A DNA stretch of 14,294 nucleotides from CAZUZD01 sp964624465 (GCA_964624465.1 CAZUZD010000149.1:1-14294), one strand, 5' to 3'. Shown: positions 7,788-14,294, numbered from the stretch's first letter. The notes: generated from the sequence alone by a model not told the origin. Made by a program: numbers and translations.

Positions 7788-9014
7788 GGGCTCGCCAATC
7801 GGAGCCTGGAGGGGACCCGCCGGGTGGTCCACGACGTCCTGAACCAGCTCCAGCAGATGAGTCCCACCGACCCGCAGGTCCAGCGGGTCCGCGAGGTCTG
7901 CTACCGGGTGGCCTCGCAGTGGTGCGAGGAGACGCTGGCGCAGGTCGAATCGGGCCAGCCCTGGGACGTGCAGGAGCTCCAGATTGGCCGGATGCTGGCA
8001 CGGCTCTGGCACGGGCAGGGGCGGACCGACGCGGGCGAGCAGCTCCTGGATCGCTGCCAGGCCGCCGCGGCGCACATCCTGGCCACGCACCCGGACGACA
8101 GGACCGCGCTGTTCGAGATGGCCGGCCTCTACATGGCTCGCGGCAACTGGCGCTATGACGCCAGGCGGTATGTCGAGGCGGTCGCCGCCTACGAGCAGGC
8201 CGATCTGGCGCTCGCGGCCCACCTGGGGCGCGAGCCGCACGACCTGCCGGTCCTGACGTTCCGGTTCGCGGTCCAGGGCAACGCTGCCCAGGCCCTGCGG
8301 GATGCCGGCCGTCCAGGGGACGGGATCGCGATGCTCCGGGCCAGCGTCGAGACCATCCGGGGGATCATGCGGATCCAGCCCGACGACCTCGCGCATCGGT
8401 TCGCGCTGGCGACCCGGCTGCATCGCATCGGCCGGCTGCTCTTCGAGGATCGGGACTGGGACCAGGCGGTCCCGGCGCTGGAGGAGGCGAACGCCTGGTA
8501 CGCCCAGGTTCCCGCCGACCACGTTGATCACGCCGCAGCCCAGGGCGGCCGGGCCGAGTGCCTGGCGTACGCCCGCGAGGTGCACCGCCGGCTGGGCAAC
8601 GTCGCCGCCGAGCGGGCCGACCTCGAGATGCTGATGCCCCTGCTGGGCGACCCGGTCCTCCGCGCCCGGGCCCGGATGGCCCCGATCGAGAGCCTGCTGA
8701 AGCTGGGCGAGATCGAGCCGGCCTGCAACCTGGCGACCGAGGTGATGACCGACCCGGACGCCACCATGGAGCAGCGCTGGGAGGTGCTCACCGAGCTGGC
8801 CCGGAGCGTGGCCACCCCGGTCGATCCGCCCGAGGAGCAGGCCCGCCGCTGCGACCGGGTGATCGCGGTCTTCGAGGTGCTCCACGGCCGTGAGGGTTTC
8901 GCCGACCTGGCCGACCGCGAGCGGCTCTGGCAGGACCGCGCCTTCGACCCGCTCCGGGGCCGGCCCGCGTTCCAGAAGCTGGTGGCGGCCCTCGACCCGC
9001 CCGAGATCCCCTGA
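6255..9014 (+). CDS. transmembrane Ser/Thr protein kinase with TPR-like C-terminal region (kinase 2)
   Basis: This 919-residue paralog of kinase 1 has the same order of parts: two 15-residue Trp-containing repeats at 26-55, a kinase domain at about 121-423, one transmembrane helix at about 453-474, a coiled coil, and a helical-repeat tail predicted to be extracytoplasmic. The glycine loop is at 128-133, the catalytic Lys is 150, HRDLKPGN is at 249-256 (Asp251), DFG at 306-308 and APE at 333-335, so an active kinase is expected. The Pro-rich insertion between HRD and DFG is 5 residues longer than in kinase 1. The tail is only distantly similar to that of kinase 1 but keeps the post-membrane signature (YRVASQWCEE, PWDVQELQIGRM) and ends with a PLRGRPAFQKL motif like the equivalent near the end of kinase 1. 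The start is supported by GCAGG 5 nt upstream, as in kinase 1. Ligand and targets are unknown. Confidence 0.94.
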   Translation: MPNPAPGAPKPADPAAPAAAGGNPLDQALQRWLLDGRNDPDQTLLRWLMEGRRDAAPSWVGPASGDGPVSGFDPVSVSLVADLKSAVAAAVPVGPRVESGEAAGSGAGVATGPLPDRVGSYRIERVAGVGGMGAVFEAVDTRLGRRVALKMLRPDDLGEGPRSGPSSSPAQSRFAREAVVLAALNHPNIVPVYEVGEHEGRPYLVLEYIAGGSLARWVRGRVLSPREAARAVRDLSEAVGYAHAQGVVHRDLKPGNVLLKPLEESGDRPRPTPAPVMELAAALEGSGDDPALAGPPLSSYRLMVADFGLACWGGERAALTHAGHLLGTPSYMAPEQAVGNGLAVGPAADLYALGAILYELLTGHPPFRSDTVAGLLRQIQENEPVPPGVLQPGVDRDLETICLKCLEKDPKRRYGSAGELAADLGRYLRHEPILARPVRWPGRAYRWCRRNRLAAGLGALACGLLVALGVGGQVSAWSQARLRAQAEAGAQEARLSAEQARASAAQALKAQGLANRSLEGTRRVVHDVLNQLQQMSPTDPQVQRVREVCYRVASQWCEETLAQVESGQPWDVQELQIGRMLARLWHGQGRTDAGEQLLDRCQAAAAHILATHPDDRTALFEMAGLYMARGNWRYDARRYVEAVAAYEQADLALAAHLGREPHDLPVLTFRFAVQGNAAQALRDAGRPGDGIAMLRASVETIRGIMRIQPDDLAHRFALATRLHRIGRLLFEDRDWDQAVPALEEANAWYAQVPADHVDHAAAQGGRAECLAYAREVHRRLGNVAAERADLEMLMPLLGDPVLRARARMAPIESLLKLGEIEPACNLATEVMTDPDATMEQRWEVLTELARSVATPVDPPEEQARRCDRVIAVFEVLHGREGFADLADRERLWQDRAFDPLRGRPAFQKLVAALDPPEIP

Positions 9015-9026
9015 GGCCCCGCGTCT

Positions 9027-9039
9027 GCCGGGCGCCGGC
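9027..9039 (+). terminator. weak hairpin after kinase 2
   Basis: GCCGG and CCGGC are separated by GCG, giving a 5-bp GC-only stem 12 nt after the kinase 2 stop. It is followed by TTG and not by a T-tract. It could slow or end transcription before the glycosyltransferase pair, but such stems are frequent at this GC content. Confidence 0.2.
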
Positions 9040-9141
9040 TTGCCCCTGGGGTCCAGGTCCGTCAGACTGGGCGGGCCCGGATCGGACACCGGTGGGTGTG
9101 GCCACCCGTTGCGCCGGCTCGTGGCGGCAGTCGAGGCGTGA

Positions 9142-10788
9142 ATGACCGCGCAGAAATCGGACCCCGCGATCCCCCCGGCTGGGTCGTCGGAGTCGGGAGC
9201 GGTCGTGGCCGTGGCCGTGGCCGCCCGGATCGCGTGGGGGCTGGGCTGGCCGATCACCGCGGCGCTGGCGCTGTGGTGCCTGGCCGTGCTGGCGCTGTGG
9301 GTGCCCCCGTACCTGACGCTGCCGCTGTTCACCGACCATGACCACTTCGCCATGCTCGCCCAGAGCTGGGACGCGGGCGTGCTGCCGTACCGCACGCACC
9401 ACTCGAACCAGTTCCCGGGTGAGCTGTACCTGTTCTGGGCGCTGGGCCGGGGCTTCGGCTGGGGCCGGGCGCTGCCGTTCTACGCCGCCGACGTGGCGCT
9501 GGTCGTCGGCTTCGGGTTGCTGCTGGTCGCCTGGTCGGTGCGGCACTTCGGCCGGGCGCTGTTCGGGGTGGTGGGCTTCGCGGTGTTCCTGGGCTTCTAC
9601 GCCTCGGAGGCCTTCGAGCTGACCGGCCAGCGCGAGTGGCACGTGATGGCCGCGGTGGTGCTGAGCCTGCTGGCGCTGCGGCCGGGCTCGGGCCGCACCG
9701 GGCTGGTCGTCTCGGCCCTGGCCTTCGCGGTGGCGCTGCTGATCCGGCCCCAGGCGGTACTGGCCGCGCCCGGCCTGCTCCTGGCCCTGGGGGCGCGGGC
9801 GCCCGAGGGCGACCTCCGCCAGGGCCTGCGGGCGATCGTCGGCTGGGGCGCCCTGGTGACGCTGGCCTTCGGCCTCGGGCTGGTGCCGCTGGCCGCCGGC
9901 GGGCTGCTCGGCGACTTCCTCCACGACGTGACCGGCACCCGGCTGGCGATCGGCCGGGGCTACGGCGACCTCGGGTCGCTGCGGCTGCGGCTGCGGACCC
10001 ACCTGGCGCTCTGCCACCGCCACCCGCAGTTCCTGGTGCTGCCGGTGCTGGTGCTGGTGCTGAGCCTGGGGGAGCCGGCGGCCCGGCGTCGGTACCACCG
10101 GGCGCTGGCGGTGGCCGCGCTCGGGCTGGGTCTGTACCAGGCGATCAGCCCGGCCGAGCACCGGTACTACGAGATCCCGCCGTCGGTCGCCTCGGCGCTG
10201 CTGGCCGGGGTGGTCGCCGGGCAGCTTCTGGGGCGGTTGCCCCGCACCGAGGTGGCGCTGGCGGTGCTGCTGCTGGTGCTGGGCCTGGCCGGCTGGACCG
10301 CGCGGCCGACCTACACCTCGGTGACCGCCGCCCGCCAGGCGCTGGCCGACCTGAGGTCGGATCGGGTGCCGCTGCGGCCGCCGCCGGCCTACTGGGACTA
10401 CGTCGGCTACGACTGGCCCGAGCTCCAGGCGGCGCTGGAGTACCTCCGCCGCACCACCACGCCCGACACGCCGGTCGCCTCGCTCTGCCAGGCGTCGACG
10501 GCGCTGGTCTCGGCGATCCCCCGGCGGCAGGGGCTGCCGGTCGACTTCCTGCTGTTCCTGCTCTCCGGGGGCGCCTACCGCGACGAGGTGCTGGCGACCC
10601 TGCGCGACGACCACGAACTGGTGATCCTCTGGAACCCCAGCATCGAGGAGTCGCACTGGCCCGGGTGTGCGGTTGTCTTCGAGGCGGTGCGAAACTACTA
10701 TGAGCCCGACTGGGCGTTCGGGCCGCTGGAGGTCTGGCGACATCGCCAGGCTCGCCGACCCGGACCCGCGCCCGCGCCGCGGCGATGA
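9142..10788 (+). CDS. multi-spanning membrane protein, GT-C-type glycosyltransferase-like
   Basis: This 548-residue integral membrane protein has about ten predicted transmembrane helices between residues 30 and 390 and a soluble C-terminal part of about 150 residues. In the first loop after helix 1 the sequence FTDHDHF (D65, D67) is followed by WDAGVLPYRTHHSNQFPGE. An acidic pair followed by an aromatic/Pro-containing segment is typical of GT-C enzymes (PMT/ArnT-like, GT39/GT83), where the acidic residues serve catalysis or metal binding. These enzymes transfer a sugar from a polyprenyl-phosphate donor on the outer face of the membrane. The family call rests on topology and this motif only. 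An in-frame TGA lies directly before the ATG (9139-9141), so this is the earliest possible start, and GAGG lies 5 nt upstream. A GT9 gene follows after 46 nt, supporting a role in surface glycan or lipopolysaccharide synthesis. A non-enzymatic membrane protein cannot be excluded. Confidence 0.82.
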   Translation: MTAQKSDPAIPPAGSSESGAVVAVAVAARIAWGLGWPITAALALWCLAVLALWVPPYLTLPLFTDHDHFAMLAQSWDAGVLPYRTHHSNQFPGELYLFWALGRGFGWGRALPFYAADVALVVGFGLLLVAWSVRHFGRALFGVVGFAVFLGFYASEAFELTGQREWHVMAAVVLSLLALRPGSGRTGLVVSALAFAVALLIRPQAVLAAPGLLLALGARAPEGDLRQGLRAIVGWGALVTLAFGLGLVPLAAGGLLGDFLHDVTGTRLAIGRGYGDLGSLRLRLRTHLALCHRHPQFLVLPVLVLVLSLGEPAARRRYHRALAVAALGLGLYQAISPAEHRYYEIPPSVASALLAGVVAGQLLGRLPRTEVALAVLLLVLGLAGWTARPTYTSVTAARQALADLRSDRVPLRPPPAYWDYVGYDWPELQAALEYLRRTTTPDTPVASLCQASTALVSAIPRRQGLPVDFLLFLLSGGAYRDEVLATLRDDHELVILWNPSIEESHWPGCAVVFEAVRNYYEPDWAFGPLEVWRHRQARRPGPAPAPRR

Positions 10789-10834
10789 CGCCGGGCCCTC
10801 TTGCCGTGCCGTGCCAGGCCCGGAGTCCGAGACC

Positions 10835-11788
10835 GTGATCCCTGGTGCGCGGCGGCTGCTGGACTGGGACAATCGTCGGCGGGGCCTGCGCCGCTGGCGG
10901 GCGCGGCGGCCGCGGCTCTACCGCGCCACGGCCGGCCTGCTCTTCGGCCGCCTGAGGCGCCGGGAGCTGCACGTGCGCCGCAGCAGCGGCCTGGGGGACG
11001 TGCTGCTCTGCACGCCCGCGCTCCGCGAGGTCCGGCGCCGGTGGCCGGGCCGCCGCATCCTCCTCTACACCGACTTCGCCGAGCTGGTTCGCGGCCTGCC
11101 GTACCTCGACGAGGTGCGGCCCTCGGCCGAGTGCCCGCCGGGCGCCACCCTGCTGACCTACGAGGAGTGCGTGCCGCCGACCCGGCACGTCGCCCGCCTG
11201 ATCGGCGAGCTGCTGGGCGTCACCGTCACCGACCTCCGGCCCGACTGCGTCGTCGACCCGGCCACCGACGCCCGCTGGGCCGCGCGCCTGGGCGGCCTGC
11301 GGCGGCCGGTGCTCGTCGTCCACCGCCGGGCCGCCGCCTGGACCCCGAACAAGGACTGGCCGGCCGCCGCCTGGAGCGCGCTGCTGCCGGAGCTTTGCCG
11401 GCTCGGCTCGGTCGTCGAGATCGGTACGGCCGCGCCCGACGACCCCGGCCCCGACCACCCGGATTACCACGACCTCCGGGGCCAGACCAGCCTGTCCGAC
11501 CTGCCCGCCCTGCTCAAGCACGCCGACCTGCACCTCGGCCCCGACTCGGGCCCGATGCACCTGGCCGCCGCCGTCGGCTGCCCGGCGGTCGTCCTCTTCG
11601 GCGGCTACACCCACTCCGCGCAGGTGGGCTACGCCGACCACACGAACCTCGATGCCGTTGTCGAATGCGCCGCCTGCTGGCTGCGCACCCCCTGTCCGAT
11701 CGGGCTCCACTGCCTGACCGGGATCACTCCGGCCCAGGTGCTCGACGCCGTGGTGGAGCGGCTGGGCCGGGCCTGGCCGGGCTCCTGA
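10835..11788 (+). CDS. glycosyltransferase family 9 (ADP-heptose:LPS heptosyltransferase-like) protein
   Basis: This 317-residue soluble GT-B glycosyltransferase resembles the GT9 family, which adds heptose or related sugars to lipopolysaccharide core or other acceptors at the cytoplasmic face of the membrane. Visible landmarks are SSGLGDVLLCTPALRE (G52-L-G-D55) in the first Rossmann fold, WTPNKDWPAAAW around Lys173, and GPDSGPMHLAAAVG (D237-S-G-P-M-H242), the nucleotide-sugar site. A Cys-rich end (CAACWLRTPCP, then HCLTGITPAQVLDAV) is typical of this family. GTG 10835 is chosen because GGAG lies 9 nt upstream and it avoids overlap with the preceding gene. GTG 10811 is an alternative; ATG 10667 would overlap the upstream gene by 122 nt and adds an Arg-rich sequence with no family match. 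Donor and acceptor cannot be read from the sequence. It probably forms one operon with the upstream GT-C-like gene. Confidence 0.9.
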   Translation: MIPGARRLLDWDNRRRGLRRWRARRPRLYRATAGLLFGRLRRRELHVRRSSGLGDVLLCTPALREVRRRWPGRRILLYTDFAELVRGLPYLDEVRPSAECPPGATLLTYEECVPPTRHVARLIGELLGVTVTDLRPDCVVDPATDARWAARLGGLRRPVLVVHRRAAAWTPNKDWPAAAWSALLPELCRLGSVVEIGTAAPDDPGPDHPDYHDLRGQTSLSDLPALLKHADLHLGPDSGPMHLAAAVGCPAVVLFGGYTHSAQVGYADHTNLDAVVECAACWLRTPCPIGLHCLTGITPAQVLDAVVERLGRAWPGS

Positions 11789-11916
11789 TGTCATTGCCTG
11801 GAATCGGGTTGTGGCGAGCGGGGGTCCGCCCTGGACGCGGCGGGCGAAAATACTCCAAAAAAGAAATCGAAATTGGAATGAGATTCAGGCCTCTGCCGCA
11901 CTACTATTCCCCGTAG
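11788..11916 (+). CDS. possible 42-residue small protein (uncertain)
   Basis: An ATG overlaps the GT9 stop codon by one base (TGATG), and the frame runs 42 codons to a TAG. The product would be basic, with the segment RKYSKKEIEIGM in its middle. Its codons there (AAA, GAA, ATT) are unlike all neighbours, because the ORF crosses an AT-rich island. The stop-start overlap would allow translational coupling. The island could equally be a promoter and the ORF accidental. No family is recognised. Confidence 0.2.
   Translation: MSLPGIGLWRAGVRPGRGGRKYSKKEIEIGMRFRPLPHYYSP
11846..11889 (+). promoter_or_regulatory. AT-rich island, possible promoter or regulator site
   Basis: This stretch of about 44 nt is only about one-third G+C in a region otherwise above 70%. 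It includes AATACTCCAAAAAAG and AAATTGGAATGAGATTC. It lies 58 nt after the GT9 stop and about 370 nt before kinase 3. TTGGAA and TGAGAT are present, but no well-spaced -35/-10 pair was found. A curved or easily melted promoter region is plausible; a small ORF also crosses it. Confidence 0.25.
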
Positions 11917-11937
11917 ACCGCGACCATCCGCCGCGAC

Positions 11938-12064
11938 GTTGCGACGGATCCGAGGCTCCTGGCCCCTCCTACGACCCGGTTGCGACGCTGCGACCGTCCC
12001 CTGCCTGGTCCGAAGCTCTCGGGACGGCTGCCCCCTGACTCCCCGGTTGCGACGCTGCAACCGG
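11938..12064 (+). repeat. three copies of GTTGCGACG, two within matching hairpins
   Basis: GTTGCGACG occurs at 11938-11946, 11979-11987 and 12046-12054. The last two are part of a longer repeat (CCCGGTTGCGACGCTGC at 11975-11991 and 12042-12058). Each forms a stem with a 6-nt loop GACGCT: CGGTTGC with GCGACCG (11977-11983/11990-11996, one G-T wobble) and CCGGTTGC with GCAACCGG (12043-12050/12057-12064, perfect). The pairing is kept although one base differs between the copies, which hints at selection for the structure. The role is unknown; repeated operator sites or repeated RNA elements are possible. Confidence 0.5.
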
Positions 12065-12100
12065 TGCCCCTACCTCGCCGCGCCAGCCGTTCTCGGTACA

Positions 12101-12134
12101 GTTGGAGTCACGACTCCACACACGTGACTCCAAC
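12101..12134 (+). promoter_or_regulatory. 12-bp perfect inverted repeat (hairpin 1 upstream of kinase 3)
   Basis: GTTGGAGTCACG at 12101-12112 pairs perfectly with CGTGACTCCAAC at 12123-12134 around a 10-nt loop. GGAGTC/GACTCC within the left part could form a smaller alternative stem (12104-12117). It is followed after 3 nt by a second, longer hairpin. It is a candidate regulator-binding palindrome or the first part of a tandem RNA structure in the kinase 3 leader. Confidence 0.55.
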
Positions 12135-12137
12135 CCT

Positions 12138-12167
12138 GCGGGGGGTGGTCTTCGGACCACCCCCCGC
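12138..12167 (+). terminator. 13-bp hairpin with TTCG tetraloop (terminator-like)
   Basis: GCGGGGGGTGGTC (12138-12150) and GACCACCCCCCGC (12155-12167) pair perfectly around TTCG, closed by C-G, the very stable cUUCGg tetraloop in RNA. Such a stem is typical of intrinsic terminators, but it is followed by TTGCATTGAC and not by a T-run, and it lies about 350 nt after the GT9 stop and 91 nt before kinase 3. It may end read-through from upstream, or act as an attenuator or processing element for the kinase 3 message. Confidence 0.5.
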
Positions 12168-12257
12168 TTGCATTGACCCGGCCGCCGCTGGCCGGCACGT
12201 TCCCCGCGACTGGTGTTGGACCGACCCACTTCGCCCCGGTGACCTGGCACTCCCGCG

Positions 12258-14294
12258 ATGCCCAGCGCCACGCTCGACACCTGCCCCGACGACGCCACCC
12301 TGCGGCACTACCTGGCCGTCGAGCCCGACGCGGGTGATCCGGGGCAGCAGGCGCTCGGCCGGCATCTGGCCGCGTGCCGGGCCTGCCAGCAGCGGCTCGA
12401 GGCCTGGTGCGCCGACCCCAGGCTCGAGGCCTGGTGCGCCGGGCGGTCGGGCGGCGGCGAAGCGGCGTTCCTCGACGAGCTGGCGCTCGCCTGGTCGCGC
12501 GGCGCGGAGCCGGCCCGGTCCCGGCCCGACCCGGCGCCCGGGGTCGGCCACTCGTTGCGGGCGGCGGTGCCGGAGCGGATCGGCCCGTACCGGATCACGC
12601 GGTGCGCCGGCACCGGCGGTATGGGGACGGTCTACGAGGCGACCGACCCGGTCCGGGGCCGCCGGGTGGCCGTGAAGCTGCTGCGGGCCGACATCGGGGG
12701 CACCACCCTCGAGACCGCGTCCGAGCGGTTCGCGCGCGAGGCGGCGGTGCTGGCGGCGCTGGATCATCCGAACATCGTGCCGGTGTCCGAGGTGGGCGAG
12801 CACGAGGGCCAGCCGTACCTGGTGCTGGAGTACGTCTCGGGGGGCTCGCTGGCCGACTGGGCGGCCGGCCGGCCGCGGTCGCCGGCGGCCGTCGCCCGCG
12901 CCGTGGCCACGCTGGCGCGGGCGGTCCAGTACGCCCACGAGCGGGGGGTGGTGCATCGCGACCTCAAGCCCGAGAACGTGCTGCTCCAGCCGCTGCCGGC
13001 CCTGGGCCTGACGCTGGCTGGCGTGCCGGGCGGATCGGACCCGCCGCTGGAGGGCTTCCGCCCCATGATCGTCGACTTCGGCCTGGCCCGCTGGGAGGGG
13101 GACCGCGACCGCTCGGCGCTGACCCGCACCGGCCAGCCGATCGGCACGCCGGCGTACATGGCGCACGAGCAGGTCGCCGCCGGGCCCCACGCCGCGGCCC
13201 CCGGCGTCGACATCCACGCGCTGGGCGTCCTGCTCTACGAGCTGCTGACCGGCCGGCCGCCGTACCGGGGCCCGGACGTGATCGGCACCCTGCGGCTGGT
13301 GGCCGAGGCCGACCCGGTCAGCCCGCGCGTGCTGCAGCCGACGGTGCCGGCCGCCCTGGAGACGATCACGCTCCATTGCCTGGAGAAGGACCCCCGGCGG
13401 CGCTACGCCACGGCTGGGGCCCTGGCCGATGACCTCGAGCGGTTCCTGGCGCACCGCACGATCCTGGCCCGGCCCGTTGGACTGGCCGGCCTGGTCCGCC
13501 GCTGGGGCCGCCGGAATCCGGCCGTGGCCGCCCTGAGTGCCCTGGCGCTGGCCCTGGTACTGGCCCTGGCCGCCGGCAGCACCTGGTTCGCCGCCGAGCA
13601 GTGGCAGCACCGTCGCGAGGCCGAGGCCCTGCGCGCCGCCGCCGAGCACAGCGAGCGGCGGACGCAGCTGCGGGCCCGCGAGCTGGTCGCGGTGCTGCAG
13701 CTCGCCCGGCAGGACGCCGAGCGGGCCGGCCGGGACATCCGGCAGGTGCTCCGCATCCTGGACGAGCAGGTCGATCGGCTGGTCGCCCTGGGCCCCGCGC
13801 CGGCACCCCCGGTGGCGGAACTCCGCCAGGCCTGGTACCGGTCGACCGCCGGCTGGTGCGAGGCGTACCTGGCCCGGGTCGAGGCCGGCGAGCCCTGGGA
13901 TGTGGTCGCCCTCGAGGCGGCGCGGGTGCTGGCGCGGATCCGCGCCGAGTCCGGCCAGCTCGAGGCCGCCGAGCGGCAGACGCTCTCGGTCGTGACGTTC
14001 GCCGGCCGCCTGGTCGACGTCGATCGGTCCAGCGACGAGGCCATCACCACCCTGGTCGCCGGCACGATGGACCTGGGCGACCTGCGGCTCCGGCTCGGTC
14101 GGCCCGGTTCGGCCCTGGAGCTGTTCGGGCAGGCCGCGGCCCACCTCCGGGACCGGCCCGCCTCGGCCGGGTTCCAGCGGCTCCGCGCCGAGCACCAGCA
14201 CCGGACCGCGACGGCCCTCGATCGGCTGGGCCGCGGCCCCGAGGCGGTCGAGGCGCGGCGGGCGAGCCTCGAGGCCCTCCAGGCCCTGGTCGCT
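12258..14294 (+). CDS. transmembrane Ser/Thr protein kinase with zinc-finger-like N-terminus (kinase 3), 3' end cut by window
   Basis: The visible 679 residues are a third Hanks-type kinase of the same planctomycete style. Residues 9-43 contain C9 and H36-x3-C40-x2-C43, resembling the zf-HC2 zinc finger of anti-sigma factors, where kinases 1 and 2 carry Trp repeats. The kinase domain spans about 110-395: glycine loop GTGGMG at 118-123, Lys140, HRDLKPEN at 233-240 (Asp235), DFG at 273-275. The APE motif reads AHE (302-304): Pro is replaced by His, but Glu is kept. A transmembrane helix at about 422-444 leads into a coiled coil and a tail with the same signature as kinases 1 and 2 (WYRSTAGWCE, EPWDVVALEAARVLA). 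The tail runs past the window end, so its length is unknown. An in-frame TGA at 12240-12242 makes ATG 12258 the first ATG after it; no clear Shine-Dalgarno is seen. It is similar in protein, but not near-identical in DNA, to kinases 1 and 2. Confidence 0.92.
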   Translation, partial: MPSATLDTCPDDATLRHYLAVEPDAGDPGQQALGRHLAACRACQQRLEAWCADPRLEAWCAGRSGGGEAAFLDELALAWSRGAEPARSRPDPAPGVGHSLRAAVPERIGPYRITRCAGTGGMGTVYEATDPVRGRRVAVKLLRADIGGTTLETASERFAREAAVLAALDHPNIVPVSEVGEHEGQPYLVLEYVSGGSLADWAAGRPRSPAAVARAVATLARAVQYAHERGVVHRDLKPENVLLQPLPALGLTLAGVPGGSDPPLEGFRPMIVDFGLARWEGDRDRSALTRTGQPIGTPAYMAHEQVAAGPHAAAPGVDIHALGVLLYELLTGRPPYRGPDVIGTLRLVAEADPVSPRVLQPTVPAALETITLHCLEKDPRRRYATAGALADDLERFLAHRTILARPVGLAGLVRRWGRRNPAVAALSALALALVLALAAGSTWFAAEQWQHRREAEALRAAAEHSERRTQLRARELVAVLQLARQDAERAGRDIRQVLRILDEQVDRLVALGPAPAPPVAELRQAWYRSTAGWCEAYLARVEAGEPWDVVALEAARVLARIRAESGQLEAAERQTLSVVTFAGRLVDVDRSSDEAITTLVAGTMDLGDLRLRLGRPGSALELFGQAAAHLRDRPASAGFQRLRAEHQHRTATALDRLGRGPEAVEARRASLEALQALVA
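12394..12441 (+). repeat. in-frame 21-nt direct repeat inside kinase 3
   Basis: The 21-nt sequence at 12394-12414 recurs exactly at 12421-12441, a period of 27 nt or nine codons. It encodes RLEAWCAD and RLEAWCAG directly after the zinc-finger-like C40-x2-C43. It looks like a recent tandem duplication by slippage that adds a second Trp-Cys pair. Confidence 0.85.

Noticed and set aside
6170..8158. + strand ORF of 662 codons overlapping kinase 2
   Set aside because: It is a frame-shifted reading of kinase 2 giving Gly/Arg/Ala-rich low-complexity sequence; kinase motifs appear only in the 6255 frame.
5691..9395. Minus-strand ORF of 1234 codons
   Set aside because: It is antisense to the kinase 1 tail and kinase 2. 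Its similarity to the first antisense ORF only reflects the duplicated kinase DNA on the other strand.
10667..10834. Longer GT9 start at ATG 10667
   Set aside because: It would overlap the GT-C-like gene by 122 nt and add an Arg-rich segment unlike any GT9 N-terminus; GTG 10835 has GGAG 9 nt upstream.
8788..10872. Minus-strand ORF of 694 codons opposite the GT-C-like gene
   Set aside because: Composition is His/Arg/Gln/Pro-rich with no domain or membrane pattern, while the + strand encodes a clear multi-helix membrane protein.
12101..12167. tRNA or CRISPR-like repeat in the hairpin region
   Set aside because: There is no cloverleaf with a T-arm motif and no regularly spaced identical repeats with unique spacers; only two different hairpins are present.
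12108..14201. Minus-strand ORF of 697 codons opposite kinase 3
   Set aside because: The + strand carries a full set of kinase motifs; the antisense product has none and also crosses the non-coding hairpins.

Overview
The window is extremely GC-rich (roughly 70-75% by eye) and carries genes typical of Planctomycetota: a DUF1501 protein with a twin-arginine-like signal, and membrane-anchored Ser/Thr kinases with long TPR-like extracytoplasmic tails. GC content and gene style suggest an Isosphaeraceae-type planctomycete, but this is an inference without database support. All six supported genes lie on the + strand. The very long minus-strand ORFs are antisense shadows of GC-rich coding sequence.

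Layout. (1) 55-1485: an exported DUF1501 protein, followed after 37 nt by (2) 1523-3055: a coiled-coil protein with a DUF2325-like C-terminal domain. These two may be co-transcribed. (3) 3056-3325: an intergenic leader with an AT-richer promoter-like stretch and four consecutive short perfect hairpins. (4) 3326-6022 and (5) 6255-9014: two tandem paralogous transmembrane kinases. Their first halves (N-terminal repeat, kinase domain, transmembrane segment) are almost identical in DNA, including 416 bp with no difference by eye. Their C-terminal sensor-like halves are only distantly related. (6) 9142-10788: a multi-spanning GT-C-like membrane protein, followed after 46 nt by (7) 10835-11788: a GT9 (heptosyltransferase-like) glycosyltransferase, probably one transcription unit for surface glycan synthesis. 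(8) 11789-12257: an intergenic region of about 470 bp with an AT-rich island, three copies of a 9-mer, and two adjacent long perfect hairpins, one closed by a TTCG tetraloop. (9) 12258 to the window edge: a third kinase of the same family, in which a putative zinc-finger (zf-HC2-like) N-terminus replaces the tandem repeat of the first two. Its C-terminus is cut off by the window.

How the parts may work together. The three kinases share one plan: variable N-terminal module, cytoplasmic kinase domain with an insertion before DFG, one transmembrane helix, coiled coil, and an extracytoplasmic helical-repeat tail carrying a recurring Tyr-Arg / Trp-Cys / Trp-Asp signature. The kinase module looks homogenised between the two neighbours while the tails diverge, which would let related receptors share a catalytic output but sense different inputs. 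No tRNA, rRNA, CRISPR array, insertion sequence or phage gene was seen. The most unusual signals are the sharp identity boundary in the kinase pair and the structured non-coding leaders.
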